Shown: one piece after another, positions 56,185 through 64,000 of the stretch
Numbering within the stretch: the first letter of the stretch is position 1
Layout of the letters: each line of letters starts with the position of its first letter
Assembly (NCBI GenBank): GCA_027487905.1
Contig: JAIYCR010000052.1
Coordinates: forward strand, 1-64,000
DNA from: Rubrivivax sp.
GTDB taxonomy: Bacteria; Pseudomonadota; Gammaproteobacteria; Burkholderiales; Burkholderiaceae_C
DNA length: 64,000 nucleotides
Direction of reading: 5' to 3'
Made by a program: the position numbers and the translations under genes
Notes under the pieces: model-generated
What the model was told of the DNA's origin: nothing
The model's database searches: none
What the model saw: the letters and a program-made list of their open reading frames with translations, nothing else

Positions 56185-57542
56185 AGCGCTGACGCGATGC
56201 CCACCACCGGTACCGGCGCGGCAGGCGAGGGACGCACCCGGTTGGCCGGCAGCAGGATGCGGAAGGTCGAGCCGCGGCCGGGCTCGCTGTCGATCTCCAG
56301 TCGCCCGCCGTGGCGCTGCACCACGTGCTTGACGATGGAAAGGCCCAGCCCCGTGCCGCCCGTCTCGCGCGAACGGCTGCCGTCGACCCGATAGAAACGC
56401 TCGGTGAGCCGGGCGATGTGCTCGCGCGCGATGCCGATGCCGGTGTCGCTGACCGCCAGTTCGACGCCCCCGTCACCGAGCTGCCGGCTGGTCACCCTCA
56501 CCTGCCCGCCCTCGGGCGTGTAGCGCACTGCGTTGGACACGAGGTTGGACACCGCGCTCGTGAGCTCCGCCTCCGCCCCGGCCAGCTCGAGCGCCGGCGC
56601 GGGCTCGACTGAAACGCGGTGACGTCCGGCTGACAGCGCCTGCGCGTCCAGCTGGATCTGCGACAGCAGGGGCTGCAACGCGATCCATCGGTCCACCGTG
56701 GGACGCGGGCTGCCCTCCAGCTGGGCCAGGGTCAGCAGATCGTTCACCAGCGAACGCATGCGCAGCGTCTGCTGGCCCATCAATTCCAGCACCCGCCGGC
56801 GCTCCGCGTCGGACAAGGGCAGCGTGGCCATTGAATCGACGAAACCGGAAAGCACCGTCAAGGGCGTGCGGATCTCATGGGACACGTTGGCGACGAAATC
56901 GCGCCGCATCACGTCAGCGCGCTCCCGTTCGGTGATGTCCTGCGACAGCACCAGCTTCAAACCATCGCCATATCGCCGCACCAGCACCGACAGCGTGCCC
57001 ACGCCCGCCGGCCGCGGCAGGTGCACCGCTTCATCGAACACGCCCGCCTGCAGGTAGGCCACGAAGGCGGGCGAGCGCACGAGGTTGGTGATGCGCTGGC
57101 GCAGGTCGCGGTGACGTTCCAGGCCGAAATGTTCGGCACCCAGCGAGTTGCACCACTCGATCTGATCGGAGGCGTCCAGCAGCACCACGCCATTGGGCGA
57201 GGCCTCGATCCCCGACAGGAACTGCTGGCGTCGCTGCTGTTCCTCGGTCAAGGCCCGTTCGCGCCGGCGCATGCCTTTTTCGGCGAGGTAGCCCAGTTCG
57301 CCCCAGAAGCCCCGATCGCGCGGCGCGGGTTGAGCCTGGTCGCCGCGAAGCCACTCGGCATGGCGCCAGGCCTTCAGCGAATCCAGCAGGCATCCCAGCG
57401 ACGTGCCCGCCAGTGCTCCGACCAGCGCCGTGGCGGCAGCCCAGTCCGACAGGCCCGCCAGCTGACCCAGCCCGAGGCCCAGGAGGCCGAACAGGGCGGT
57501 GAAGGCCACCACGCGGGCAGCGCGAGCGAGCAGGCCGTCCAT
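56157..57542 (-). CDS. phoR: Phosphate regulon sensor kinase PhoR
   Basis: Sensor histidine kinase of 461 aa that signals phosphate starvation through the PstSCAB-PhoU complex. Two N-terminal membrane helices (about 10-30 and 37-55) precede a charged linker and a PAS domain (about 105-205, ASPNGVVLLDASDQIEWCNS). HisKA carries the phospho-acceptor H222 in NVSHEIRTPLTVLSGFVDSM, and HATPase_c follows (SNLVSNAVRYTPEGG; SDTGIGIAREH; GGTGLGLSIVKHVV). ATG 57542 is 81 bp after the phoU stop. The response regulator phoB, normally just before it, is absent. Confidence 0.95.
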   Translation of the reverse strand: MDGLLARAARVVAFTALFGLLGLGLGQLAGLSDWAAATALVGALAGTSLGCLLDSLKAWRHAEWLRGDQAQPAPRDRGFWGELGYLAEKGMRRRERALTEEQQRRQQFLSGIEASPNGVVLLDASDQIEWCNSLGAEHFGLERHRDLRQRITNLVRSPAFVAYLQAGVFDEAVHLPRPAGVGTLSVLVRRYGDGLKLVLSQDITERERADVMRRDFVANVSHEIRTPLTVLSGFVDSMATLPLSDAERRRVLELMGQQTLRMRSLVNDLLTLAQLEGSPRPTVDRWIALQPLLSQIQLDAQALSAGRHRVSVEPAPALELAGAEAELTSAVSNLVSNAVRYTPEGGQVRVTSRQLGDGGVELAVSDTGIGIAREHIARLTERFYRVDGSRSRETGGTGLGLSIVKHVVQRHGGRLEIDSEPGRGSTFRILLPANRVRPSPAAPVPVVGIASALQGLEAERR

Positions 57543-57623
57543 GTTCGGGCGTTCGGGGCGGCTGGGATCGGCGCGTGGGTGTCCGGGTGGGCTTTGCAGC
57601 GCAGCCCGGTCAGGCCCGGGCGA

Positions 57624-58331
57624 TCAGCGGACCGCGTTCTCCACGCTGTCCAGCGGCGAGTGGCGCACGTCGGTGCCCTTGACCACATAGATGATGGCCT
57701 CGGCGATGTTCTTGCCATGGTCGCCGATGCGCTCGATGGCCTTGGCGACGAAGACCAGGTCGATGCTCGAGCTGATGGTGCGCGGGTCTTCCATCATGTA
57801 GGTGATGAGCTTGCGCATCAGACCGTCGAACTCCTGGTCGATCTGGTCATCCTGCTTGAGCACTTCCACCGCCTGGGCGGTGTCCAGCCGGGCGAAGGCG
57901 TCCAGCGCCTTCCTCAACTGGTTGATCGCGAGCTCGGCCTCGAACTGCAGGTCGGACACCGGCACCCGCAGCCGGATGGACATGCCCGTGTTGATCAGGC
58001 GCTGCACGGTGCGGGCGATGCGAGCGGCCTCGTCGCCCACCCGCTCCAGATTGGCGATGGTCTTGGAGATGGCGATCAGCAGCCGCAGGTCGCGTGCGGT
58101 CGGCTGGCGCCGGGCGATGATCGCGGACAGGTCGTGGTCGATGTCGACCTCCATCGCGTTCACCCGCTCTTCCTGGCGCAGCACGACGGAGGCGATGTCG
58201 CCATCGAACTGCGACAGCGCGTGGACAGCCTGGGCGACCTGGCTTTCCACCAGCCCGCCCATCTCGAGCACGCGGCCGGAGATGGTGCTGAGCTCGGCGT
58301 CGAACTGCGTCGAGAGATGCTTGTCGGTCAT
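57624..58331 (-). CDS. phoU: Phosphate signalling protein PhoU
   Basis: Two three-helix bundles in 235 aa that couple the Pst transporter to PhoR and repress it when phosphate is ample. It has the metal-binding E/D-rich helices (RVNAMEVDIDHDL, RVGDEAARIARTV, RIGDHGKNIAEAI). The start is ATG 58331. It is 18 bp after pstB, the usual order. Confidence 0.96.
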   Translation of the reverse strand: MTDKHLSTQFDAELSTISGRVLEMGGLVESQVAQAVHALSQFDGDIASVVLRQEERVNAMEVDIDHDLSAIIARRQPTARDLRLLIAISKTIANLERVGDEAARIARTVQRLINTGMSIRLRVPVSDLQFEAELAINQLRKALDAFARLDTAQAVEVLKQDDQIDQEFDGLMRKLITYMMEDPRTISSSIDLVFVAKAIERIGDHGKNIAEAIIYVVKGTDVRHSPLDSVENAVR

Positions 58332-58349
58332 GGGCGCTCCGTTGCCCGG

Positions 58350-59135
58350 TCAGCCGAAGCGACCGGTGATGTAGTCCTCGGTGTCCTTCTTCTTCGGCTT
58401 CATGAAGAGCTCCGAAGTGGGGCCGAACTCGACCAGGTCGCCCAGGTACATGTAGGCGGTGTAGTCGGAGCAGCGAGCAGCCTGCTGCATGTTGTGGGTG
58501 ACGATCATCACCGTGTAGTCGCTCTTGAGCTCGTGGATGAGCTCCTCGATCTTGCCGGTGGAGATGGGGTCCAGTGCCGAACAGGGTTCGTCGAGCAGCA
58601 GCACCTCGGGCTTGATGGCAATGCCGCGGGCGATGCACAGGCGCTGCTGCTGCCCGCCCGACAGGCTCGAGCCGCTCTGGCCGAGCTTGTCCTTCACCTC
58701 GTTCCAGAGTGCTGCCTTCTTCAGCGCCCACTCGACGCGCTCATCCATCTCCACCCGCGGCAGCTGCTCGAACAGCCGCACGCCGAAGGCGATGTTGTCG
58801 TAGATGGACATCGGGAAGGGCGTGGGCTTCTGGAACACCATGCCGATCTTGGCCCGGATCAGGCTCACATCCAGCTTGCTCTTGAGCACGTCCTCGCCGT
58901 CCAGCGCCACCAGTCCCTCGGCGCGCTGCTCGGGGTAGAGCTCGAACATGCGGTTGAACACCCGCAGCAGCGTGCTCTTGCCGCAGCCGGACGGCCCGAT
59001 GAAGGCGGTGACCTTGCGCTCGGGAATGTCCAGGTTGATGTGCTTGAGCGCATGGAACTTCCCGTAGTAGAAGTTCAGGTCACGCACCGAGATCTTCACC
59101 CGCTCGTGGCTGGGCAGATCGACTTTCGCGTCCAT
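58350..59135 (-). CDS. pstB: Phosphate ABC transporter ATPase
   Basis: Importer ATPase of 261 aa. Walker A is GPSGCGKST, followed by the Q-loop [20 protein letters not shown] (typical of PstB), signature [16 protein letters not shown], Walker [14 protein letters not shown] and H-loop [13 protein letters not shown]. It powers phosphate uptake through PstCA. The start is ATG 59135, 3 bp after pstA. Confidence 0.97.
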   Translation of the reverse strand: MDAKVDLPSHERVKISVRDLNFYYGKFHALKHINLDIPERKVTAFIGPSGCGKSTLLRVFNRMFELYPEQRAEGLVALDGEDVLKSKLDVSLIRAKIGMVFQKPTPFPMSIYDNIAFGVRLFEQLPRVEMDERVEWALKKAALWNEVKDKLGQSGSSLSGGQQQRLCIARGIAIKPEVLLLDEPCSALDPISTGKIEELIHELKSDYTVMIVTHNMQQAARCSDYTAYMYLGDLVEFGPTSELFMKPKKKDTEDYITGRFG

Positions 59136-59138
59136 GGA

Positions 59139-60008
59139 TCAATCCTTCTTTCGGAACAGCACGCGGGCGAGGATGTTCAGCGCCAGCACGCCCAGGGTGA
59201 TGAGGAACACGCCCGCCCAGGCGAGTTCACGCCAGTTCTCGTAGGGGCTCATCGCGAACTTGAAGATGGTCACCGGCAGGCTGGCCATCGGCTCGTTCAG
59301 GTTGGAGCTCCAGAACTGGTTGTTCAAGGCGGTGAAGAGCAGCGGCGCGGTCTCGCCGGCGATGCGTGCCAGGGCCAGCAGCACGCCGGTGACCACGCCC
59401 GCCCGCGCCGCCCGCAGCGTGACCGAGGAGATCACCTTCCATTTAGGGGTGCCCAGTGCATAGGCCGCCTCGCGCAGTGCGTTGGGAATGAGGCTCAGCA
59501 TGTTCTCGGTGGTGCGCACCACCACCGGGATCACGATCAAGGCCAGCGCCAGGATGCCCGCCCAGGCGGAGAAGGAGCGCACCTGCGCCACCACCACCGC
59601 ATAGATGAACAGGCCGATGACGATGGACGGCGCGGACAGCAGGATGTCGTTGATGAAGCTCGTGACATGGCCCAGCCACGTCCGCTTGCCGTACTCGGCC
59701 AGGAAGATGCCGCACAGGATGCCGATGGGCGTGCCCAGCGCGGTTGCCAGCAGCACCATCAGCAGCGAGCCGAAGATCGCGTTGGCCAGGCCCCCCGTCT
59801 CGGCCTGCGGCGGCGGCGTCATTTCGGTGAACACCGTCAGCGCCAGGCCGCCGATGCCCAGGCGGATGGTCTCCACCAGGATCCAGGCCAGCCAGAACAG
59901 GCCGAAGGCCATCGCCCCCAGCGAGAAGGTCAGCGCCACCGCGTTGACCACCTTGCGCCGCTGGTGCATGCGCATGCGGCCCGCGTCCAGGTTTCCGAGG
60001 GTGCTCAT
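59139..60008 (-). CDS. pstA: Phosphate ABC transporter permease PstA
   Basis: Inner-membrane subunit of 289 aa with six helices. The ATPase-contact loop lies in [24 protein letters not shown] 60008 overlaps the pstC stop by 4 bp. [18 protein letters not shown] forms a basic cytoplasmic start before helix 1. It forms the channel with PstC. Confidence 0.95.
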   Translation of the reverse strand: MSTLGNLDAGRMRMHQRRKVVNAVALTFSLGAMAFGLFWLAWILVETIRLGIGGLALTVFTEMTPPPQAETGGLANAIFGSLLMVLLATALGTPIGILCGIFLAEYGKRTWLGHVTSFINDILLSAPSIVIGLFIYAVVVAQVRSFSAWAGILALALIVIPVVVRTTENMLSLIPNALREAAYALGTPKWKVISSVTLRAARAGVVTGVLLALARIAGETAPLLFTALNNQFWSSNLNEPMASLPVTIFKFAMSPYENWRELAWAGVFLITLGVLALNILARVLFRKKD

Positions 60009-60982
60009 GTGCGGGTTCCTTCGCCGCGCTGCATGCGGGCCAGCAGGACCTTGGACAGCGCCAGCACGCAGAAGGTGATGAAGAACAGGACAAGCCCGAG
60101 GTAGATCAGCGCCGCCTGGTGCAGACCGGGGCTCGCCTCGGCGAACTCGTTGGCGATGGCCGAGGTGATGCTGTTGGCGGCCTCGAAGATCGACAGCGAG
60201 TTCAGCTGGTTGAAGTTGCCGATCACGAAGGTCACGGCCATGGTCTCGCCCAGCGCCCGCCCGAGGCCGAGCATGATGCCGCCGATGACCCCGGCCTTGG
60301 TGTAGGGCAGCACCACCTTGGAGACCACCTCCCAGGTGGTGGACCCCAGCCCGTAGGCCGACTCCTTCAGCAGCGGCGGCGTCACCTCGAACACGTCGCG
60401 CATCACCGAGGCGATGAAGGGAATGATCATGATGGCCAGGATGATGCCGGCCGACAGGATGCCGATGCCCACCGGTGCCCCGCTGAACAAGGTGCCCAGC
60501 ACGGGCCAGTTGCCGAAGGCGCCCTGCAGCGGCTGCTGCACGTAGGTGGCCAGGATGGGGCCGAACACCAGCAGGCCCCACATGCCGTAGACGATGGACG
60601 GCACGGCGGCCAGCAGTTCGATGGCCACGCCCAGCGGCCGGCGCAGCCAGCCCGGCGCGAGCTCGGTGAGGAAGAGGGCGATGCCGAAGCTCACCGGCAC
60701 CGCGATCAGCAGCGCGATGAAGGAGGTCATCAGCGTGCCGTAGATCATCACCAGGCCGCCGTAGCGGTCCTCGACCGGATCCCAGTCGGTGCTGACGAGG
60801 AATCCCAAGCCGTATTCACGGATGGCCGGCCACGCGCCGAACAGCAGGGAGACGATGATGCCCACCAGCAGCGACAGCGTCAGCCAGGCCGCCGAGTGGG
60901 TGGCGATGGAGAAAAGCCGGTCGGCCCAGGGGGCCCGGCGGGTACGGGCGGGGGGCTCACCGCCCGATGCCGTCTGGGTCAT
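60005..60982 (-). CDS. pstC: Phosphate ABC transporter permease PstC
   Basis: Inner-membrane subunit of 325 aa with six helices. The EAA-like loop is [25 protein letters not shown] 60982 ([16 protein letters not shown]) is chosen; an earlier in-frame start would run through the hairpin-bearing pstS-pstC spacer. It follows pstS after a 169-bp gap that contains an inverted repeat. Confidence 0.95.
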   Translation of the reverse strand: MTQTASGGEPPARTRRAPWADRLFSIATHSAAWLTLSLLVGIIVSLLFGAWPAIREYGLGFLVSTDWDPVEDRYGGLVMIYGTLMTSFIALLIAVPVSFGIALFLTELAPGWLRRPLGVAIELLAAVPSIVYGMWGLLVFGPILATYVQQPLQGAFGNWPVLGTLFSGAPVGIGILSAGIILAIMIIPFIASVMRDVFEVTPPLLKESAYGLGSTTWEVVSKVVLPYTKAGVIGGIMLGLGRALGETMAVTFVIGNFNQLNSLSIFEAANSITSAIANEFAEASPGLHQAALIYLGLVLFFITFCVLALSKVLLARMQRGEGTRT

Positions 60983-61049
60983 CTTCTTGTTTTCCGGTTC
61001 CGCGCCATAGGCACCGGACGGCAGCGTAGCAGACAAGGGGGCACTCCTC

Positions 61050-61072
61050 GGAGCCTGGACGAGCCAGGCTCC
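61050..61072 (-). repeat. Inverted repeat in the pstS-pstC spacer
   Basis: A perfect 9-bp stem (GGAGCCTGG with CCAGGCTCC) with a 5-nt loop lies between pstS and pstC. There is no T-tract. Such a structure could stabilise the upstream pstS mRNA or partly stop transcription, so that the binding protein exceeds the channel subunits. Confidence 0.5.
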
Positions 61073-61151
61073 CAATGGGCAAGACGACACGAAGCAGGCC
61101 GGGGCATGACCGCCGCGGCAGCACCGCGGTGGCCCCGTCCCCGCCGGGGCT

Positions 61152-62189
61152 TCACTTCAGCGCAATGGCCTTGCCCGATGCGTCGGTGATCTTGGCCCAC
61201 TCGCGGCGAACCAGCGCCTCCACCGAGTCGGGAAGCGACACGTACTCGAGTTCGACCGCCATCGTGTCGCCGTTGTTGAAGGCCCAGTCGAAGAATCGCA
61301 GCGACGAGGCGGCCTTGCCGACGTTCTCCTGCTTGGCCTGCATCACGATGAAGGTCGCGCCGGTGATCGGCCAGGCCTGCGCACCCGGCTGCTCGGTCAG
61401 GATCTGGAAGAAGGTCTTGTCCCACGCGGCGCCAGCAGCGGCGGCCTTGAAGGTCGCGTCATCGGGGTTGACGAAGTTGCCGGCGGCATTGCGCAGCTGC
61501 ACATGCGCCATCTTGTTGGTGCGGGCGTAGGAATACTCGACGTAGCCGATCGAGTTGGGCAGGCGCTGCACGAACGCGGCGACGCCCTCGTTGCCCTTGC
61601 CGCCCGCACCGGTGGGCCAGTTCACGGCGGCACCCTCGCCCACCTTGGACTTCCACTCCGCGTTCACCTTGGACAGGTAGTTGGTGAAGATGAAGGTGGT
61701 GCCCGAACCGTCGGCACGGCGAACCGGGGCGATGGCGCTGTCCGGCAGCGTCACGCCGGGGTTCAGAGCCGTGATCGCCGCGTCGTTCCAGCGCGTGATC
61801 TTGCCCAGGAAGATGTCGCCCAGCACCTGGCCGTTCAGGCGAAGCTGCCCGGGCTGGATGCCGCGGACGTTGACCACCGGCACCACGCCGCCCATCACCG
61901 TGGGGAACTGGATCAGGCCGTCCTTGGCCAGATCGGCATCGGACAGCGGGATGTCGCTGGCACCGAAGTCGACGGTCTTCGCGCGGATCTGCCGCAGGCC
62001 GGCGCTCGAGCCCACCGACTGGTAATTGATCTTCTGCCCGGTCGCCTTGTTGTAGGCATCGGCCCACTTCGAATACAGCGGAGCCGGGAAAGTGGCGCCG
62101 GCACCAGTGACGTCCTGGGCCAGGCTCAGACCGGCGGACAGGGCGAAGACGCTGCCGACGGCGGCAACGCGGAGGAAGGAGAGGGACAT
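61152..62189 (-). CDS. pstS: Phosphate-binding periplasmic protein PstS
   Basis: Periplasmic phosphate receptor of 345 aa. The signal peptide ([20 protein letters not shown]...LAQ) precedes [17 protein letters not shown]. The phosphate-binding motif [11 protein letters not shown] and the second site [14 protein letters not shown] are present. The start is ATG 62189 with an AAAGG site 8 bp upstream. A PHO box lies 57 bp upstream. It heads the pstSCAB-phoU-phoR group. Confidence 0.97.
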   Translation of the reverse strand: MSLSFLRVAAVGSVFALSAGLSLAQDVTGAGATFPAPLYSKWADAYNKATGQKINYQSVGSSAGLRQIRAKTVDFGASDIPLSDADLAKDGLIQFPTVMGGVVPVVNVRGIQPGQLRLNGQVLGDIFLGKITRWNDAAITALNPGVTLPDSAIAPVRRADGSGTTFIFTNYLSKVNAEWKSKVGEGAAVNWPTGAGGKGNEGVAAFVQRLPNSIGYVEYSYARTNKMAHVQLRNAAGNFVNPDDATFKAAAAGAAWDKTFFQILTEQPGAQAWPITGATFIVMQAKQENVGKAASSLRFFDWAFNNGDTMAVELEYVSLPDSVEALVRREWAKITDASGKAIALK

Positions 62190-62229
62190 GGTCTAGCCTT
62201 TCGGTGGTCGAAGACGGGTCGGTCGCCGC

Positions 62230-62263
62230 ACTCTAGGCAAGCGAGGTGACAGTTGCGTGACAT
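62230..62263 (-). promoter_or_regulatory. PHO box and -10 of the pst operon
   Basis: On the minus strand, TGTCAC-GCAAC-TGTCAC (half-sites complementary to GTGACA at 62246-62251 and 62257-62262) has the 11-bp PHO-box period. TAGAGT (62235-62230), exactly 10 bp further, fits a -10. The start would be near 62223, about 34 nt before the pstS ATG. PhoB-bound promoters lack a normal -35, as here. Confidence 0.78.
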
Positions 62264-62313
62264 CGCCGCGCCGAACATGGGGTTTGCCCATGGGTGCAAC
62301 AGCGGTCAGGAAG

Positions 62314-62357
62314 CGTCATCGGATTGTCACGGCTCGGTCACACGGCCTGCCTAGGCT
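62314..62357 (+). promoter_or_regulatory. PHO box and -10 upstream of the fasciclin lipoprotein gene
   Basis: Three half-sites repeat every 11 bp on the plus strand: CGTCAT (62314), TGTCAC (62325) and GGTCAC (62336). TAGGCT (62352-62357) follows exactly 10 bp after the last. This mirrors the pst promoter on the opposite strand in the same 204-bp region. Confidence 0.68.
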
Positions 62358-62393
62358 AGCGCCGGCCTTGTTCAACAGCCCCGGAGCCCTGAG

Positions 62394-62894
62394 ATGACCT
62401 TCACCCGTCGTGCCCTCGCCCTTGCCGTCGCCACGGCCAGCCTGTCGGCAGCCACCTTCCTCACCGGCTGCGCCACGCTGCAAAGCCCCAAGACCATCAC
62501 CGACACCGCGCTGGCCACGCCGGAGCTGTCCACGCTGGCCAAGCTGGTCGGCGACGCCGGCCTGGCCGACACCCTGCGCGGCACCGGCCCCTTCACCGTC
62601 TTCGCGCCGACCAACGACGCCTTCAAGAAGGTTCCTGCCGCCACCATGGCGCAACTGGCCGCCGACCGCGAACTGCTGCGTTCGGTGCTGACCTACCACG
62701 TCGTGCCGGGCAAGGTGGCGTCCGCCGAAGTCAAGACCGGCCCGGTCAAGTCGGTCCAGGGCGCCAACCTGGCCTTGTCCAAGGCCGGCACCTTCGTCAC
62801 GGTGGAAGATGCGCTGGTCACGCGCGCCGATGTGGCAGCCAGCAACGGCGTGGTGCACGTGATCGACACGGTGCTCATCCCCCCGCGCCGCTGA
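62394..62894 (+). CDS. Fasciclin (FAS1) domain lipoprotein
   Basis: Lipoprotein of 166 aa with a single FAS1 domain. The lipobox LTGC puts the lipid at C26. The H1 motif TGPFTVFAPTNDAFKK and H2 motif GVVHVIDTVLIPP are complete. FAS1 proteins mediate adhesion or bind small hydrophobic ligands; no function in phosphate metabolism is known to me. GGAG lies 7 bp before ATG 62394. The predicted PhoB promoter upstream suggests induction by phosphate starvation. Confidence 0.88.
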   Translation: MTFTRRALALAVATASLSAATFLTGCATLQSPKTITDTALATPELSTLAKLVGDAGLADTLRGTGPFTVFAPTNDAFKKVPAATMAQLAADRELLRSVLTYHVVPGKVASAEVKTGPVKSVQGANLALSKAGTFVTVEDALVTRADVAASNGVVHVIDTVLIPPRR

Positions 62895-62903
62895 TTCCCG
62901 CAA

Positions 62904-62943
62904 AGCCCGGGTCCGGGCCGGCGGCTCACGCCCGGGCCCGGCT
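62904..62943. terminator. Long GC hairpin between convergent fasciclin and glmM genes
   Basis: The arms AGCCCGGGTCCGGGC (62904-62918) and GCCCGGGCCCGGCT (62930-62943) are complementary apart from a bulge. The gap is 72 bp. It may end transcription from both sides, although no T-tract is seen. Confidence 0.45.
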
Positions 62944-62966
62944 CTCGTCCGGCGCCGTCAACAGCT

Positions 62967-64000
62967 TCAGGCGGCGAGCCGATCGGCCATGGCCTGGGCG
63001 CAGCTGCGGGCCAGTTCGGCCTCGTCGGCCTCGACCATGATGCGCAGCACCGGCTCGGTGCCCGAGGCGCGGATCAGCACCCTGCCCCGGCCGACCAGCG
63101 CCCGCTCAGCGTCCTTGCGCGCGTCCTTCAGGCCGGCATGGGTGGTCCAGTCGGTGCCCGGGGAGAGCCTGACGTTGATCAGCGTCTGCGGGAAGAGCCG
63201 GACACCCTCGAGCAGACTCGCCAGCGATTGCCCCCGGCGGCGCATGGCCTGCAGGACCTGCAGCGCACTCACGACACCGTCGCCGGTGGTGTGGCGGTCC
63301 AGGGCCAGAAGGTGCCCGGAGCTCTCGCCGCCCAGGTTCCAGCCCCGCGCCAGCATTTCTTCGAGCACGTAGCGGTCCCCCACCTTGGCCCGGGCCAAGG
63401 CGATGCCGCGGCGCTCCAGCGCCTGCTCGACACCCAGGTTGGTCATCAGCGTTCCCACCACGCCCGGCACTGCCTGGCCCGCGTCCTGTCGGTCGGTGGC
63501 CATCAGGTAGAGCAGTTCGTCGCCGTTGAAGAGGCGTCCGTCGGCATCGACCATCTGCAGCCGATCGGCATCGCCGTCCAGCGCGATGCCGCAGTCGGCA
63601 CGGTGTTCGCGAACCGCACGCACCAGCGCCTGCGGAGCGGTTGCACCGACCCCCGCGTTGATGTTCAGGCCATCCGGGGCGCAGCCAATGCGCTCGACCA
63701 CCGCGCCCAGTTCGTGGAAGACGTCGGGGGCGATGTGATAAGCCGCGCCGTGGGCTGCATCCACCACCAGCTTGAGCCCCTTGAGGGAGAGCTCGCTGGC
63801 GAAGGTGGACTTGCAGAACTCGATGTAGCGGCCACCGGCGTCGTTCAGGCGCCGCGCCCGGCCCAGGCTGGCCGCATCCACCCAGGACGCCGGCTCTTCA
63901 AGCGCGGCCTCCACGGCCGCCTCCCAGTCGTCCGGCAGCTTCTCGCCCCGGGCCGAGAAGAACTTGATGCCGTTGTCCTCGAAAGGGTTGTGCGAGGCGC
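62967..64000 (-). CDS. glmM: Phosphoglucosamine mutase (partial, N-terminus beyond window)
   Basis: Enzyme converting glucosamine 6-phosphate to glucosamine 1-phosphate for UDP-GlcNAc synthesis. The visible 343 codons begin at the right edge in the active-site loop ([13 protein letters not shown]; the phospho-serine of SASHNP sits at the edge). It has the metal loop [14 protein letters not shown], the sugar loop [19 protein letters not shown], and the phosphate loop [16 protein letters not shown]. The first roughly 100 residues are outside. It converges on the fasciclin gene. Confidence 0.96.
   Translation of the reverse strand, partial: ASHNPFEDNGIKFFSARGEKLPDDWEAAVEAALEEPASWVDAASLGRARRLNDAGGRYIEFCKSTFASELSLKGLKLVVDAAHGAAYHIAPDVFHELGAVVERIGCAPDGLNINAGVGATAPQALVRAVREHRADCGIALDGDADRLQMVDADGRLFNGDELLYLMATDRQDAGQAVPGVVGTLMTNLGVEQALERRGIALARAKVGDRYVLEEMLARGWNLGGESSGHLLALDRHTTGDGVVSALQVLQAMRRRGQSLASLLEGVRLFPQTLINVRLSPGTDWTTHAGLKDARKDAERALVGRGRVLIRASGTEPVLRIMVEADEAELARSCAQAMADRLAA

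Noticed and set aside
56877-60104. Long open frame (about 1075 codons) on the plus strand opposite phoR-phoU-pstBA
   Set aside because: It is His/Gln/Arg/Gly-rich low-complexity translation, caused by the high GC of the real genes on the other strand. All the motifs belong to the minus-strand genes.

Overview
The window is high-GC DNA packed with genes on both strands. Gene content and order point to a betaproteobacterium of the order Burkholderiales, probably near the Rubrivivax/Leptothrix/Ideonella group (inferred from gene families and synteny; there is no rRNA gene here). Several blocks match chromosomal housekeeping synteny known from proteobacteria: pepA<>lptFG, mltD-gloB-methyltransferase-rnhA, dnaX-ybaB-recR, trxA-rho and pstSCAB-phoU-phoR. 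I see no phage, transposon, CRISPR array, tRNA or rRNA, so this looks like core chromosome with a few accessory catabolic cassettes.

Layout. 1-6.5 kb: pepA (cut by the left edge) diverges from the LPS exporter genes lptF-lptG, followed by a CbiX-type chelatase, a CysB-type regulator and a methionine aminotransferase. 6.5-9.6 kb: a FimV-like protein and a class II aldolase. 9.7-12.9 kb: a Crp-like regulator followed by a kinase-like phosphotransferase and an ACAD10/11-type acyl-CoA dehydrogenase, a pair that resembles the LvaA/LvaC route for 4-hydroxyacyl-CoAs. 12.9-20 kb: an unknown protein, a repeat-containing DUF5666 lipoprotein, a small acetyltransferase, ChrA, an acyl-CoA ligase and a DEDDh exonuclease. 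20-26.1 kb: a phosphonate operon (binding protein, ATPase, fused permease, FAD oxidoreductase, PhnX) without phnW. 26.4-36.8 kb: a Pat-like acetyltransferase, an S9 peptidase coupled to gshA, a GDPD, ppnP, murB, yajQ and an aspartic protease. 36.9-40 kb: prpE and acuI. 40-50 kb: an NlpC/P60 hydrolase, moaA, the rnhA/gloB/mltD block, recR-ybaB-dnaX, a PurM paralogue and the 4.5S SRP RNA. 50-54.4 kb: a degenerate kinase-HDOD fusion, trxA, rho and L31. 54.5-64 kb: a GT-C-like membrane protein, phoR-phoU-pstBACS, a fasciclin lipoprotein and glmM (cut by the right edge).

The most interesting thread is phosphate. Three promoters carry the same visible architecture: PHO-box half-sites repeating every 11 bp, then exactly 10 bp to a -10 element. 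They lie before pstS, before the phosphonate-uptake operon, and divergently before the fasciclin lipoprotein gene. The lipoprotein is therefore predicted to be a Pho-regulon member. PhoB, which normally sits between phoU and phoR, is absent from its usual place. The phosphonate operon uses an FAD oxidoreductase where an aminotransferase would be expected. Other items of note are leaderless-type promoters, divergent start codons sharing one CATG, and a long C-rich rho leader.
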